Shown here one piece after another: positions 1 to 6,455 of a stretch of 14,329 bases of DNA. The DNA lies in the NCBI GenBank assembly GCA_005882155.1, contig VBCQ01000296.1, positions 1 to 14,329 on the forward strand, read 5' to 3'. Source of the stretch: Betaproteobacteria bacterium. GTDB taxonomy: Bacteria > Pseudomonadota > Gammaproteobacteria > Burkholderiales > Burkholderiaceae_C. A program made the translations under genes and the position numbers. The notes under the pieces were generated by a model. The model searched no databases, was not told the DNA's origin, and saw only the letters and a list, made by a program, of their open reading frames with translations. Position 1 is the stretch's first letter, and each line of letters starts with the position of its first letter.

Positions 1-255
1 TACACGGCAGGCCGCGCGCTCGACAAGGTGCGTGCCGGCAAGAAGGGCGGTCTTGCGTCGGCACTCGCGCACGGACTGTGGGCGTTCATCCGTTGCTACG
101 TCCTGCGACGCGGGTTCCTCGACGGGCGGCTCGGCTTCGTGCTGGCGCTCTACGTGGCCGAGGGAACGTACTACCGCTATCTGAAGATGGGTCTGCTCGC
201 GCCAGCCGGTGCGCGCAGCGATGCAATGAACCAAGCAGCCAAAACGGGGTCATGA
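1..255 (+). CDS. Glycosyltransferase family 2 (WaaE/KdtX-like), C-terminal part only
   Basis: The open frame enters from the left edge and ends at the TGA at 253-255, so only the last 84 residues are visible and the true start lies outside the window. The segment has the C-terminal tail typical of family 2 glycosyltransferases of the lipopolysaccharide-core WaaE/KdtX type: a basic amphipathic stretch, then FIRCYVLRRGFLDGRLGF and a YYRYLKMG ending. In this family the tail follows the catalytic GT-A domain and is thought to associate with the inner membrane. The catalytic DXD region is not in view, so donor and acceptor cannot be named. Its stop is 6 bases before the tolB start, so the two are probably co-transcribed. 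Family assignment is by recognition of the tail alone and is moderately sure. Confidence 0.7.
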   Translation, partial: YTAGRALDKVRAGKKGGLASALAHGLWAFIRCYVLRRGFLDGRLGFVLALYVAEGTYYRYLKMGLLAPAGARSDAMNQAAKTGS

Positions 256-261
256 CAGGTC

Positions 262-1521
262 ATGCTGAACAGAAGAACATTTTTTGCCGCATCGGCGCTG
301 CTGTTGGCGCTGCCGGCATTCGCGCAATTCCGCGTCGAGATCTCCGGCGTCGGCGCGACGCAAGTGCCGATCGCAGTCGCGAAGTTCCGCGACGAAGATC
401 GCAGCGGCCAGTCGGTCTCGGGAATCATCCGCGCCGACCTCGAGCGCAGTGGGCTGTTCCGCAACATCGATGCACCGGGGTCACTCGATGAGACCAGCCA
501 GCCGGCGATGAGCGAGTGGCGCAGCCGTGCGGTCGATGCGCTCGTTGCCGGCTCGGTGACGCGCCTCGCGGACGGCCGATTCGATGTGCGATTCAAGCTC
601 TGGGACGTCGTCAAAGGCGTCGAGCTCGGCGGCCAAAGCAACGCGGTCAACCCGGCGGATTTGCGCCTGGCCGCGCACCGCATCGCCGACTTCGTCTACG
701 AGAAACTGACCGGCGAGAAGGGCGTGTTCTCGACCCGCATCGCGTATGTCGTCAAGAACGGCAATCGCTACACCTTGCGCGTCGCGGATGCCGACGGTGA
801 AAGCTTTCAGGTCGCGTTGGAAAGCGCCGAGCCGATCATCTCGCCGGCCTGGGCGCCTGACGGGCGCGAGCTCGCCTACGTGTCGTTCGAAAGCCAAAAG
901 GCAGTGGTCTACACACAAGAGGTCGCGACCGGCAAGCGCCGCGCGATTGCGAATTTCCGCGGCTCGAACAGCGCGCCGGCCTGGTCACCCGACGGGCGCA
1001 CGATCGCGCTCACGCTGTCGCGCGAAGGCGGCTCGCAGCTCTACCTGATGGGGCGCAGCGGCGATAACGTGAAGCGCATCACGAACAGCGGCGCGATCGA
1101 CACCGAGCCGGTCTTCACGGCCGACGGGCGCACGCTCTATTTCGTCAGCGATCGCGGCGGCACGCCACAGATCTATCGCATGAGCGCAGCCGGCGGCGCG
1201 CCCGAGCGCGTGAGCTTTTCGGGCAGCTACAACATCAGCCCGGCGATCAGCCCCGATGGGCGCACGCTCGCCTACATCTCGCGCCAAGGCGGCGCATTCC
1301 GCCTCTACACACTCGACCTCGCGAGCGGTAACGCGCAGGCCCTCACCGACACCAGCGACGACGAGAGTCCGAGCTTCGCGCCGAACGGCCGCTTGATCAT
1401 CTACGCCACGCGCGCCGAGGGTCGTAACGTCTTGATGACCACCACGCTCGATGGCAAGATCAAAGCGCGCCTGATGTCGACGACGGCGCACGAACCTGTG
1501 TGGGGTCCCTATGGCCGCTGA
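262..1521 (+). CDS. tolB: Tol-Pal system beta-propeller protein TolB
   Basis: TolB is the periplasmic propeller that binds Pal and TolA and couples the inner-membrane TolQRA motor to outer-membrane constriction during division. The 419-residue product matches the usual length. Residues 1-21 are a signal peptide (RRTFF, hydrophobic core, AFA cleavage before Q22). An N-terminal alpha/beta domain follows (to about 150), then repeated propeller blades marked by WAPDGRELAYVS, WSPDGRTIAL, FTADGRTLYFVSDRGG, ISPDGRTLAYIS and FAPNGRLIIYATR, ending HEPVWGPYGR. The ATG at 262 directly begins the signal peptide. The preceding AGGT is a weak ribosome binding site, so translation may be coupled to the upstream glycosyltransferase, 6 bases away. 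pal and cpoB follow, the conserved order. The signal peptide carries twin arginines, which is unusual. Confidence 0.97.
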   Translation: MLNRRTFFAASALLLALPAFAQFRVEISGVGATQVPIAVAKFRDEDRSGQSVSGIIRADLERSGLFRNIDAPGSLDETSQPAMSEWRSRAVDALVAGSVTRLADGRFDVRFKLWDVVKGVELGGQSNAVNPADLRLAAHRIADFVYEKLTGEKGVFSTRIAYVVKNGNRYTLRVADADGESFQVALESAEPIISPAWAPDGRELAYVSFESQKAVVYTQEVATGKRRAIANFRGSNSAPAWSPDGRTIALTLSREGGSQLYLMGRSGDNVKRITNSGAIDTEPVFTADGRTLYFVSDRGGTPQIYRMSAAGGAPERVSFSGSYNISPAISPDGRTLAYISRQGGAFRLYTLDLASGNAQALTDTSDDESPSFAPNGRLIIYATRAEGRNVLMTTTLDGKIKARLMSTTAHEPVWGPYGR

Positions 1522-1570
1522 TGCGCGTTTGTTGGGCGATTGAACTGGGCAACTCGAAAAGGAAACTGCG

Positions 1571-2134
1571 ATGAAATCTGTGCGTGTCAATACATCTGTT
1601 CGTTGGATCCAGGCTCTGTGCGTCGTGGCTGCGGGCGCGTGGCTCGCCGGCTGCTCGAGCGTCGCGCTCGATGAGAACAAGGTGCCGGTCGAAACCCGCA
1701 CGCCGAGCTCGGTGAAGCCGGGCGGCGGCGCCGCGGCGGGCGCTGCGCCGCAGTCGCAGGTGGCGAATGTCGACCTCACGAAGAATGCTGCCAACGCGGC
1801 CGACAAGCTGCCGCGCGTCATCTACTTCGACTTCGACAGCTACGTCGTCAAAGACGAGTTCCGTCCGACCATCGAAGGGCAGGCCAAGGCGCTCGCCACC
1901 GACCGCAAGCGCCACCTCGCGATCGAAGGTCACACCGACGAGCGCGGCGGGCGCGAATACAACCTCGCGCTCGGCCAAAAGCGCGCTGAAGCGGTGGCCA
2001 AGTCGCTGACCTTGCTCGGTGCGACTGACAGCCAGCTCGAAGCCGTGAGCTTCGGCAAGGAACGCCCTGCGGTTCAGGGCAGCGACGAAGAGGCGTGGGC
2101 GAAGAATCGCCGCGCTGAGCTCGTTAACCGCTGA
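1571..2134 (+). CDS. pal: Peptidoglycan-associated lipoprotein Pal
   Basis: Pal is an outer-membrane lipoprotein that holds the peptidoglycan through its OmpA-like domain and binds TolB. The 187-residue product starts with a lipoprotein signal peptide ending in the lipobox LAGC (acylated Cys28, followed by Ser29, consistent with outer-membrane sorting). A Pro/Gly/Ala-rich linker follows, then an OmpA-like domain from about residue 80: VIYFDFDSY, the IEGHTDERG motif and ALGQKRAEAV. Asp123 and Arg138 are the expected contacts to diaminopimelate. The ATG at 1571 is preceded by AAAAGGAAA with good spacing. It lies 49 bases after tolB and 8 bases before cpoB, in the conserved tol-pal order. Confidence 0.97.
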   Translation: MKSVRVNTSVRWIQALCVVAAGAWLAGCSSVALDENKVPVETRTPSSVKPGGGAAAGAAPQSQVANVDLTKNAANAADKLPRVIYFDFDSYVVKDEFRPTIEGQAKALATDRKRHLAIEGHTDERGGREYNLALGQKRAEAVAKSLTLLGATDSQLEAVSFGKERPAVQGSDEEAWAKNRRAELVNR

Positions 2135-2142
2135 AGGGCACC

Positions 2143-2925
2143 ATGACTCGCATGTCCCGTTGCTTGGGCGCCGCCGCATTGGCGTGCGCCTTGTTCGCTC
2201 CGGCCGCGCAGGCGGGGCTGTTCGACGATGACGAGGCGCGCCGCGCGATCCTCGACCTGCGGCAAAAGCTCGAGCAAAGCAACGAGCAGCAACGTGCGCG
2301 CCAGGCCGAGCTCAACGCGCAAATGGCCGACCAGCTCGCCCAGCTCAAGCGCAGCCTGCTCGACCTGAACAGCCAACTCGAGCTGCTGCGCGCCGACAAC
2401 GCCAAGCTGCGTGGGCAGGAGGAGCAGTTGCTGCGCGACGTCGCCGAGCTGCAGCGCCACGTCAAGGACACGCAGCAAGGCGTCGAGGAACGCATGCGCA
2501 AGTTCGAGCCGCAGAAGGTGTCGGTCGACGGCAAGGAGTTTCAGGCCGACCCCGACGAGAAGCGCCTCTACGACGAGGCGATGGCGCAGCTGCGCAAAGG
2601 CGACTTCGCCGGCGCGGCGAGCGCTCTCATCGCGTTCCAGAAGCGCTACCCCGGCAGCGGCTACAGCGAATCGGTGCTGTTCTGGCTCGGCAACGCGCAC
2701 TACGGGCGGCGCGATTACAAGGCCGCGATTCCCGCGTTTCGCGCGCTCGTGACGAGCGCGCCCGACAACCCGCGCGCGCCAGAGGCGCTGCTGTCGATCG
2801 CGAACTGTCAGGTCGAGCTGAAGGACTCCAAGGCCGCGCGCCGGACCATCGACGAGTTGATCAAGACCTACCCGAAGTCCGAGGCCGCGCAGGCGGGCCG
2901 CGAGCGTCTCGCGTCGCTGAAGTAG
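2143..2925 (+). CDS. cpoB: Cell division coordinator CpoB (YbgF), Tol-Pal operon
   Basis: CpoB is a periplasmic protein that links Tol-Pal energy use to PBP1B peptidoglycan synthesis at the septum. The 260-residue product has a signal peptide (residues 1-24, cleavage after AAQA). A Gln/Glu/Leu-rich coiled coil covers about 30-125 and corresponds to the trimerisation segment of the family. TPR repeats run from about 145 to the end, with YDEAMAQLRKGDFAGA, VLFWLGNAHYGRRDYKAA and LLSIANCQVELKDSKAA. The ATG at 2143 is 8 bases after the pal stop and uses a GAAGGG ribosome binding site inside the end of pal, so it is co-translated with pal. Length and domain order are normal. The product is clearly CpoB; the PBP1B link comes from the E. 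coli family member. Confidence 0.95.
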   Translation: MTRMSRCLGAAALACALFAPAAQAGLFDDDEARRAILDLRQKLEQSNEQQRARQAELNAQMADQLAQLKRSLLDLNSQLELLRADNAKLRGQEEQLLRDVAELQRHVKDTQQGVEERMRKFEPQKVSVDGKEFQADPDEKRLYDEAMAQLRKGDFAGAASALIAFQKRYPGSGYSESVLFWLGNAHYGRRDYKAAIPAFRALVTSAPDNPRAPEALLSIANCQVELKDSKAARRTIDELIKTYPKSEAAQAGRERLASLK

Positions 2926-2932
2926 CGCTTCG

Positions 2933-2938
2933 TAAAAT
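2933..2938 (+). promoter_or_regulatory. Possible -10 element of tcdA (TAAAAT)
   Basis: A TAAAAT hexamer lies in the 19-base gap between cpoB and tcdA. If it is used, transcription would begin about 7 bases downstream, at or next to the ATG at 2945, giving a leaderless or nearly leaderless mRNA. No good -35 hexamer is visible at the correct spacing, so this is tentative. Confidence 0.3.
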
Positions 2939-2944
2939 CGGGGC

Positions 2945-3727
2945 ATGCACGAACCCGATCTCGAGCGCCGCTTCAGCGGCTTGCGGCGTCTGTACGGCGA
3001 CGCCGGCTATGCGCGATTGCGCGCCGCGCGAGTCGCGGTCGTCGGGCTCGGCGGCGTCGGCTCGTGGGCAGCCGAGGCTTTGGCCCGCAGCGGTGTCGCC
3101 GCGCTGACCTTGATCGACCTCGACCATGTGTCCGAGTCGAACATCAACCGGCAAGTGCAGGCGATGGGCGCGACGCTCGGGCAAGCCAAGGCAATCGCCT
3201 TGCGCGAGCGCGTGCTCGACATTCACCCCGAGTGCGTCGTCCACGCGATCGAAGAGTTCGTCGATGAGGACAACTGGCCCGCGCTGTTGACGAGCCCGAT
3301 CGACATGCTGATCGACGCCTGCGATCAGGTGCGCGCGAAGACGGCGATGGCCGCTTGGGCGCTGGCGAGCGACACGCCTTTCGTCAGCGTCGGCGCAGCG
3401 GGCGGCAAGCAGCGCGCGCAGGCCGTCGAGGTCGACGACATTGCGCTTGCCACGCACGACCCTTTGCTCGCATCGATGCGCCAGCGCTTGCGCAAGAGCC
3501 ACGGTGCAGCGCGCAGCGGAGCGATCGGCGTCGCGTGCGTGTTCTCGCGCGAAAGCGTGACCGCGCCGAGCGACGAATGCGACATCGACGGCAGCCTGAA
3601 TTGCCATGGCTACGGCTCGAGCGTCGCGGTGACGGCGACCTTCGGCATGGTCGCGGCGAGCGTGGCCATCGAAGCGCTGCTGCGTCGTGTGGCGACGCCC
3701 CGAGCCACCGAAAAGTCGACGCTATAA
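2945..3727 (+). CDS. tcdA: tRNA threonylcarbamoyladenosine dehydratase TcdA (CsdL)
   Basis: TcdA is a cytoplasmic E1/ThiF-like ATP-dependent enzyme that dehydrates t6A at position 37 of ANN-decoding tRNAs to cyclic t6A. The 260-residue product is close to the 268 of the E. coli enzyme. It begins ERRFSGLRRLYGDAGYARL, then has the nucleotide-binding loop VVGLGGVGSWAAEAL (residues 33-45), the acidic strand IDLDHVSESNINRQ (56-69) and DACDQVRAKTAM, all typical of TcdA. The GAAGGKQ and SRE segments further on also fit. The ATG at 2945 immediately opens the conserved region. Only a weak CGGGGC precedes it, so a leaderless start is possible. The stop codon at 3725-3727 overlaps the -10 box of the downstream tRNA-Lys genes, which encode predicted substrates of this enzyme. 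Confidence 0.95.
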   Translation: MHEPDLERRFSGLRRLYGDAGYARLRAARVAVVGLGGVGSWAAEALARSGVAALTLIDLDHVSESNINRQVQAMGATLGQAKAIALRERVLDIHPECVVHAIEEFVDEDNWPALLTSPIDMLIDACDQVRAKTAMAAWALASDTPFVSVGAAGGKQRAQAVEVDDIALATHDPLLASMRQRLRKSHGAARSGAIGVACVFSRESVTAPSDECDIDGSLNCHGYGSSVAVTATFGMVAASVAIEALLRRVATPRATEKSTL

Positions 3728-3728
3728 T
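3723..3728 (+). promoter_or_regulatory. -10 box (TATAAT) of the tRNA-Lys promoter
   Basis: A perfect TATAAT overlaps the tcdA stop codon and ends 12 bases before the mature tRNA 5' end at 3741. It is followed by a GC-only run (GCGCGGC), the type of discriminator seen at stringently controlled stable-RNA promoters. No consensus -35 is visible about 17 bases upstream. The -10 is seen directly; stringent control is inferred from known stable-RNA promoters. Confidence 0.6.
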
Positions 3729-3740
3729 GCGCGGCTTGCT

Positions 3741-3816
3741 GGGTCGTTAGCTCAGTCGGTAGAGCAGCGGACTTTTAATCCGTTGGTCGCGTGTTCGAGT
3801 CACGCACGACCCACCA
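3741..3816 (+). tRNA. tRNA-Lys (anticodon UUU)
   Basis: A full cloverleaf can be drawn by hand. The acceptor is GGGTCGT paired with ACGACCC. The D stem GCTC/GAGC and anticodon stem GCGGA/TCCGT (one G-U) follow, with loop CTTTTAA. The T stem is GCGTG/CACGC with loop TTCGAGT. The anticodon TTT is at 3774-3776, with A at position 37 (3777). The discriminator A and CCA end (3814-3816) are encoded. A 21-base spacer separates it from the second tRNA-Lys, so the two are probably one transcript. Confidence 0.97.
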
Positions 3817-3837
3817 AACGACCCTCCAGAAGAATTC

Positions 3838-3913
3838 GGGCTCTTAGCTCAGTTGGTAGAGCAGCGGACTCTTAATCCGTTGGTCGAGTGTTCGAGTCAC
3901 TCAGGGCCCACCA
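3838..3913 (+). tRNA. tRNA-Lys (anticodon CUU)
   Basis: The cloverleaf has acceptor GGGCTCT/AGGGCCC (one U-G pair), D stem GCTC/GAGC, anticodon stem GCGGA/TCCGT with loop CTCTTAA, and T stem GAGTG/CACTC with loop TTCGAGT. The anticodon CTT is at 3871-3873, with A at position 37 (3874). CCA is encoded at 3911-3913. The D arm, anticodon stem and T loop are almost the same as in the upstream tRNA-Lys(UUU); the differences lie mainly in the acceptor, the T stem and the wobble base, as expected from a tandem duplication. CUU reads AAG, the lysine codon favoured in GC-rich genomes. Confidence 0.97.
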
Positions 3914-3921
3914 ACATGATG

Positions 3922-3953
3922 AACGGCTTGGCTGCGACAGCGGCCAAGCCGTT
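3922..3953 (+). terminator. Intrinsic terminator of the tRNA-Lys transcript
   Basis: A perfect 11-base inverted repeat (AACGGCTTGGC at 3922-3932, GCCAAGCCGTT at 3943-3953) encloses a 10-base loop. It is followed by a T-rich stretch (TTTCCATTT). It starts 8 bases after the CCA of the second tRNA, the expected place for a Rho-independent terminator. Confidence 0.8.
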
Positions 3954-4131
3954 TCCATTTGAGTCCACGTGGTCCAAGCGACAAGCGTCGACGCCCCGCC
4001 GGCACTTCACCTTGGTCGACATCTTGGCCAAGTCTTCGTGCTGGCCGCGAGCAGGTCGAGTATTGCAGTACTGTCCCCGGCAACGTGGCGCATCCCACGA
4101 AGTCAGGATGTCCCAATCCTCGATCGTCGCC

Positions 4132-4137
4132 TATAAG
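4132..4137 (+). promoter_or_regulatory. Possible -10 element of the SNase-like gene (TATAAG)
   Basis: TATAAG lies 24 bases before the ATG at 4162, in otherwise GC-rich leader DNA and downstream of the tRNA terminator, so a new promoter is needed about here. The expected -35 position (about 4109-4114, TGTCCC) is poor. Tentative. Confidence 0.3.
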
Positions 4138-4149
4138 TTCGACAACTCG

Positions 4150-4155
4150 AAGGAG
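4150..4155 (+). promoter_or_regulatory. Ribosome binding site AAGGAG that fixes the nuclease start
   Basis: AAGGAG stands 6 bases before the ATG at 4162. It decides the start in a frame that stays open upstream through the tRNA-Lys(CUU) gene, where coding is impossible. Confidence 0.75.
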
Positions 4156-4161
4156 CGCGTC

Positions 4162-5112
4162 ATGGCAAAGGCAATCGAATCGATTCTCGACAAGGTCACC
4201 GGCCACTTCGGCCTCGGCGCGAGCGCCAATGGCGTCGTCGATACGCCGCACAAGGCGGTGCATGACGGCGACACGTTCTCGGTGCGGGCGGTGGGCAATT
4301 TCGGCCTTCGCTTTCTCGGCATCGACACCCCGGAGATCAGCTTTCAGCTGCCCGGCAAGAAGCCGTTCACGTCGATCGAGAATGCCGACTGGGAGCGGTT
4401 CTTGAGCGACCCGTTTGCTGCCGAGTACGGTGCGATGCTGCTCGATCCGGCACTCGCCGCGCACCTTGCGGCGAAGGTCGGCGCGGGCTGTGCTACCAAC
4501 CACGCCAAGCACGCGAAGAACGCGCAGGCGTTCCTCGAGCAAGAGGTCACGAGCGACATCGCTGCACAGGCGTTGGCCAACGACAGCTTCCGCTTGTTCC
4601 TGCGCTTTGCCACTGACGTCGTCGATCGCTACGGCCGCTTGCTCGCCTACGTCAATCGCGACCAGCAGGAAGCGGCGGGTCGCCCGCTGACTTACAACGA
4701 GCGCATGCTGCAAGCGGGGATGGCACTGCCGTACTTCATCTGGCCGAACATCAATCCTTTCCGCCAGCAAAGCTCGTTGCCCGACGCGGTACTCGAGCCT
4801 GGCATGGCCGCCGATGTGGCGCAGCACGAGTCGTCGCTGCGCGGCGTGCGGCTCTCGGTGGCGCAGGCGCGCAACGACAAGCTCGGTGTCTTCGCGGCGA
4901 ATGACGGGCTGCGTCTCGAGCCGTTCGAGCTTCGCTATCTGGCGCAGCGGCGCCGCCCCAACCGCTGGGTCATCGACCTGTCTTCCACCGGCAACCTGCT
5001 GCACCACCCGCAACGCTATTTCGACATCGCCAAGCACGAAGACCGCTTGTACGTGTCAGACGATCATGTCGACATGTTCGTCGCAGCCGGCTGGGTCAAG
5101 CAGGGCATCTGA
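4162..5112 (+). CDS. SNase-like (thermonuclease family) nuclease, apparently cytoplasmic, with internal insertion
   Basis: The 316-residue product contains the elements of the staphylococcal nuclease fold. HDGDTFSVRAV (34-44) is followed by LRFLGIDTPEIS (49-60), where Arg50, Asp55, Thr56 and Glu58 match catalytic Arg35, Asp40, Thr41 and Glu43 of S. aureus nuclease. DRYGRLLAYV (155-164) follows, where Arg159 matches Arg87. All key residues are present, so a Ca2+-dependent phosphodiesterase activity on DNA or RNA is plausible. Two points are odd. There is no signal peptide, although most bacterial SNases are secreted. Also, about 100 residues separate Glu58 from Arg159, against 44 in the archetype. 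A C-terminal extension of about 150 residues (ending DDHVDMFVAAGWV) is not recognised. The start is set by AAGGAG at 4150. The gene converges on cheY with 17 bases between stops. Confidence 0.75.
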   Translation: MAKAIESILDKVTGHFGLGASANGVVDTPHKAVHDGDTFSVRAVGNFGLRFLGIDTPEISFQLPGKKPFTSIENADWERFLSDPFAAEYGAMLLDPALAAHLAAKVGAGCATNHAKHAKNAQAFLEQEVTSDIAAQALANDSFRLFLRFATDVVDRYGRLLAYVNRDQQEAAGRPLTYNERMLQAGMALPYFIWPNINPFRQQSSLPDAVLEPGMAADVAQHESSLRGVRLSVAQARNDKLGVFAANDGLRLEPFELRYLAQRRRPNRWVIDLSSTGNLLHHPQRYFDIAKHEDRLYVSDDHVDMFVAAGWVKQGI

Positions 5113-5129
5113 GGCTGCCGCGGCCGCGA

Positions 5130-5510
5130 TCACCTCGCGCAGCTGACGAGCATCGCGACCGCATTGAGCATCTGTTGCGGCAGGAACGGCTTGACCATCC
5201 ACGCCTTGGCCCCCGCCTCGCGACCCATCAGCTTCTTCTCGGTCGCGCCTTCGGTGCTCAGCATCATCACCGGCGTGGACTTGTAGGTCGGGTGCGTCTT
5301 CACTTCCTTGACGAAGGTGATGCCGTCCATCACCGGCATGTTCATGTCGGAGATGATGAGATGGACGCGAGCGCTGCTCGAGTTCAGCTTGGTCAGCGCG
5401 TCGCGGCCGTCGATGGCTTCGATCACCTCGTAGCCCGCGTCGGACAGCGTTGCCTGGACCATCCGCCGCAGCGAATACGAATCGTCGACGATCATCACGG
5501 TCTTGGCCAT
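5130..5510 (-). CDS. CheY-type single-domain response regulator
   Basis: The 126-residue product is a complete stand-alone receiver domain with no output domain. The acid pocket is Asp9-Asp10, the phospho-acceptor is Asp55 (IISDMNMPVMDG), the switch Ser is at 85 (MMLST) and the conserved Lys is 107 (VKPF). The sequence is of the CheY type used in chemotaxis or related motility circuits, where it would carry phosphate from a CheA-like kinase to a target. No cheA, cheW or motor gene is in the window, so calling it the main chemotaxis CheY would be unsupported. The ATG at 5510 has a strong AGGAGG that shares a base with the stop of the upstream membrane-protein gene. This implies translational coupling and joint function. 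Confidence 0.9.
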   Translation of the reverse strand: MAKTVMIVDDSYSLRRMVQATLSDAGYEVIEAIDGRDALTKLNSSSARVHLIISDMNMPVMDGITFVKEVKTHPTYKSTPVMMLSTEGATEKKLMGREAGAKAWMVKPFLPQQMLNAVAMLVSCAR

Positions 5511-5514
5511 GGAG

Positions 5515-5520
5515 CCTCCT
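5515..5520 (-). promoter_or_regulatory. cheY ribosome binding site overlapping the upstream stop
   Basis: On the minus strand the order is TGA-GGAGG-CTCC-ATG. The AGGAGG shares its first A with the TGA of the 266-residue protein gene and lies 4 bases before the cheY ATG. Translation of the two genes is probably coupled. Confidence 0.8.
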
Positions 5521-6320
5521 CAGAAGACCTTGGCGGGTGCACCGGCGTGATGCAGCCGATGCAGGATGTCCGCATCGAACGCCTTCAGGATTCGCTCGAC
5601 GCGAGCCGCAAAGCGCAGCTCGTAGAGCATGCGATTCAGCCGGGCCAGCACCGCGGCGCCGTGGTCGTCGTGCGCGTCCCGCGCATCGGCCCAGGGGTGG
5701 ACGCTGTCGCCGATGCGCCGCTGAATGCCGTCGATGGCGATTCCCCAGTTGGCGACCAGCCGGCGATCGCGCTGCGTCAGTTGCCGTGCCGCACCGAGCA
5801 CCGCGTCCATCGCTTCGGCGGCGTCGGCGATGGCGCGCTGGAGGCTGCTGCCCGCGTCGGCTGACCCCGTTGGCACCTGGCTGTCCTCGAGCGCGAGCAC
5901 GCAGTCGGCCAAGCTTCGAAGTCCGCCGACGACCTCGGCCAGGCTCGAGATCGAATCGAGCAGGCGCTGCTTGGTCTGCATGGTCTGCTGCAGCTCGGAC
6001 AACATCGCGTCGAGCTCGTGGGCGACGGTCTTGATGAGTTCGGTCGCGTCGTCGGTGCCGTCGCCGCGCCGCTGTGCAGCGTCGTGCGAGCGACGCAGCA
6101 TGTCGACGACGATGGAGAAGTCACGCACCAGGCTCGCGGTCGCCGACTCGCTGCGCGCCCGGCGCGGCATGCCGTATAGCGCGGCGTTTAGCAGCGCGCC
6201 AACACCTGCGATGGCGAGCGCCAGCCACACGGTTGGCATCGACAAGCCGAAAACGAACAACAGCAGGAACGCTGAGGCCAAGCCGACGACCGCGGGCAGC
6301 ACCGCCAATGAGCGCAACAC
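5520..6320 (-). CDS. Unrecognised membrane protein with coiled-coil cytoplasmic part, paired with CheY
   Basis: I do not recognise this 266-residue protein. Two hydrophobic segments near the N-terminus (about 4-28 and 30-51) form a tight membrane hairpin. A basic PRRAR motif follows, then a mainly helical soluble part of about 215 residues. Heptad-like stretches such as LIKTVAHELDAMLSELQQTM and LLDSISSLAEVVGGLRSLA suggest a coiled coil. This resembles the general form of a chemoreceptor without a periplasmic sensor, but the conserved chemoreceptor tip is absent, so it should not be called an MCP. The start is a GTG at 6320, with GAGG about 9 bases upstream; it is not certain. It precedes cheY in a coupled pair and lies 135 bases after a FixJ-type regulator gene. 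It may be a membrane partner or scaffold for CheY (inference). Confidence 0.65.
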   Translation of the reverse strand: MLRSLAVLPAVVGLASAFLLLFVFGLSMPTVWLALAIAGVGALLNAALYGMPRRARSESATASLVRDFSIVVDMLRRSHDAAQRRGDGTDDATELIKTVAHELDAMLSELQQTMQTKQRLLDSISSLAEVVGGLRSLADCVLALEDSQVPTGSADAGSSLQRAIADAAEAMDAVLGAARQLTQRDRRLVANWGIAIDGIQRRIGDSVHPWADARDAHDDHGAAVLARLNRMLYELRFAARVERILKAFDADILHRLHHAGAPAKVF

Positions 6321-6455
6321 GACTGGGCACCTCGTTGAGGGACGGGACGGGGCCAGCGTAGCGGCGGCCGAGCTCGGTGAGAACCCGCAACGCCGGAAGT
6401 GGCGACCCGGGATTTCACGGGGTCGGCCCGGGAGTCTCTGGAGCGTTCCCCGCGA

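Noticed and set aside
3853..4161. Upstream extension of the SNase-like gene
   Set aside because: It would code through tRNA-Lys(CUU) and its terminator. The AAGGAG-preceded ATG at 4162 is the natural start.
3901..5037. 378-codon minus-strand frame opposite the SNase-like gene
   Set aside because: Arg/Val/Leu-rich shadow translation with no motif; it also runs through the tRNA terminator.
5113..5129. GC palindrome (CCGCGGCCGCG) between the convergent nuclease and cheY genes
   Set aside because: Short self-complementary GC run without T tracts on either strand; not supportable as a terminator.
6403..6425. CGACCC/GGGTCG inverted repeat between the FixJ-type regulator and the 266-residue gene
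   Set aside because: Only 6-base arms with an 11-base loop and no T tract; expected by chance at this GC content.
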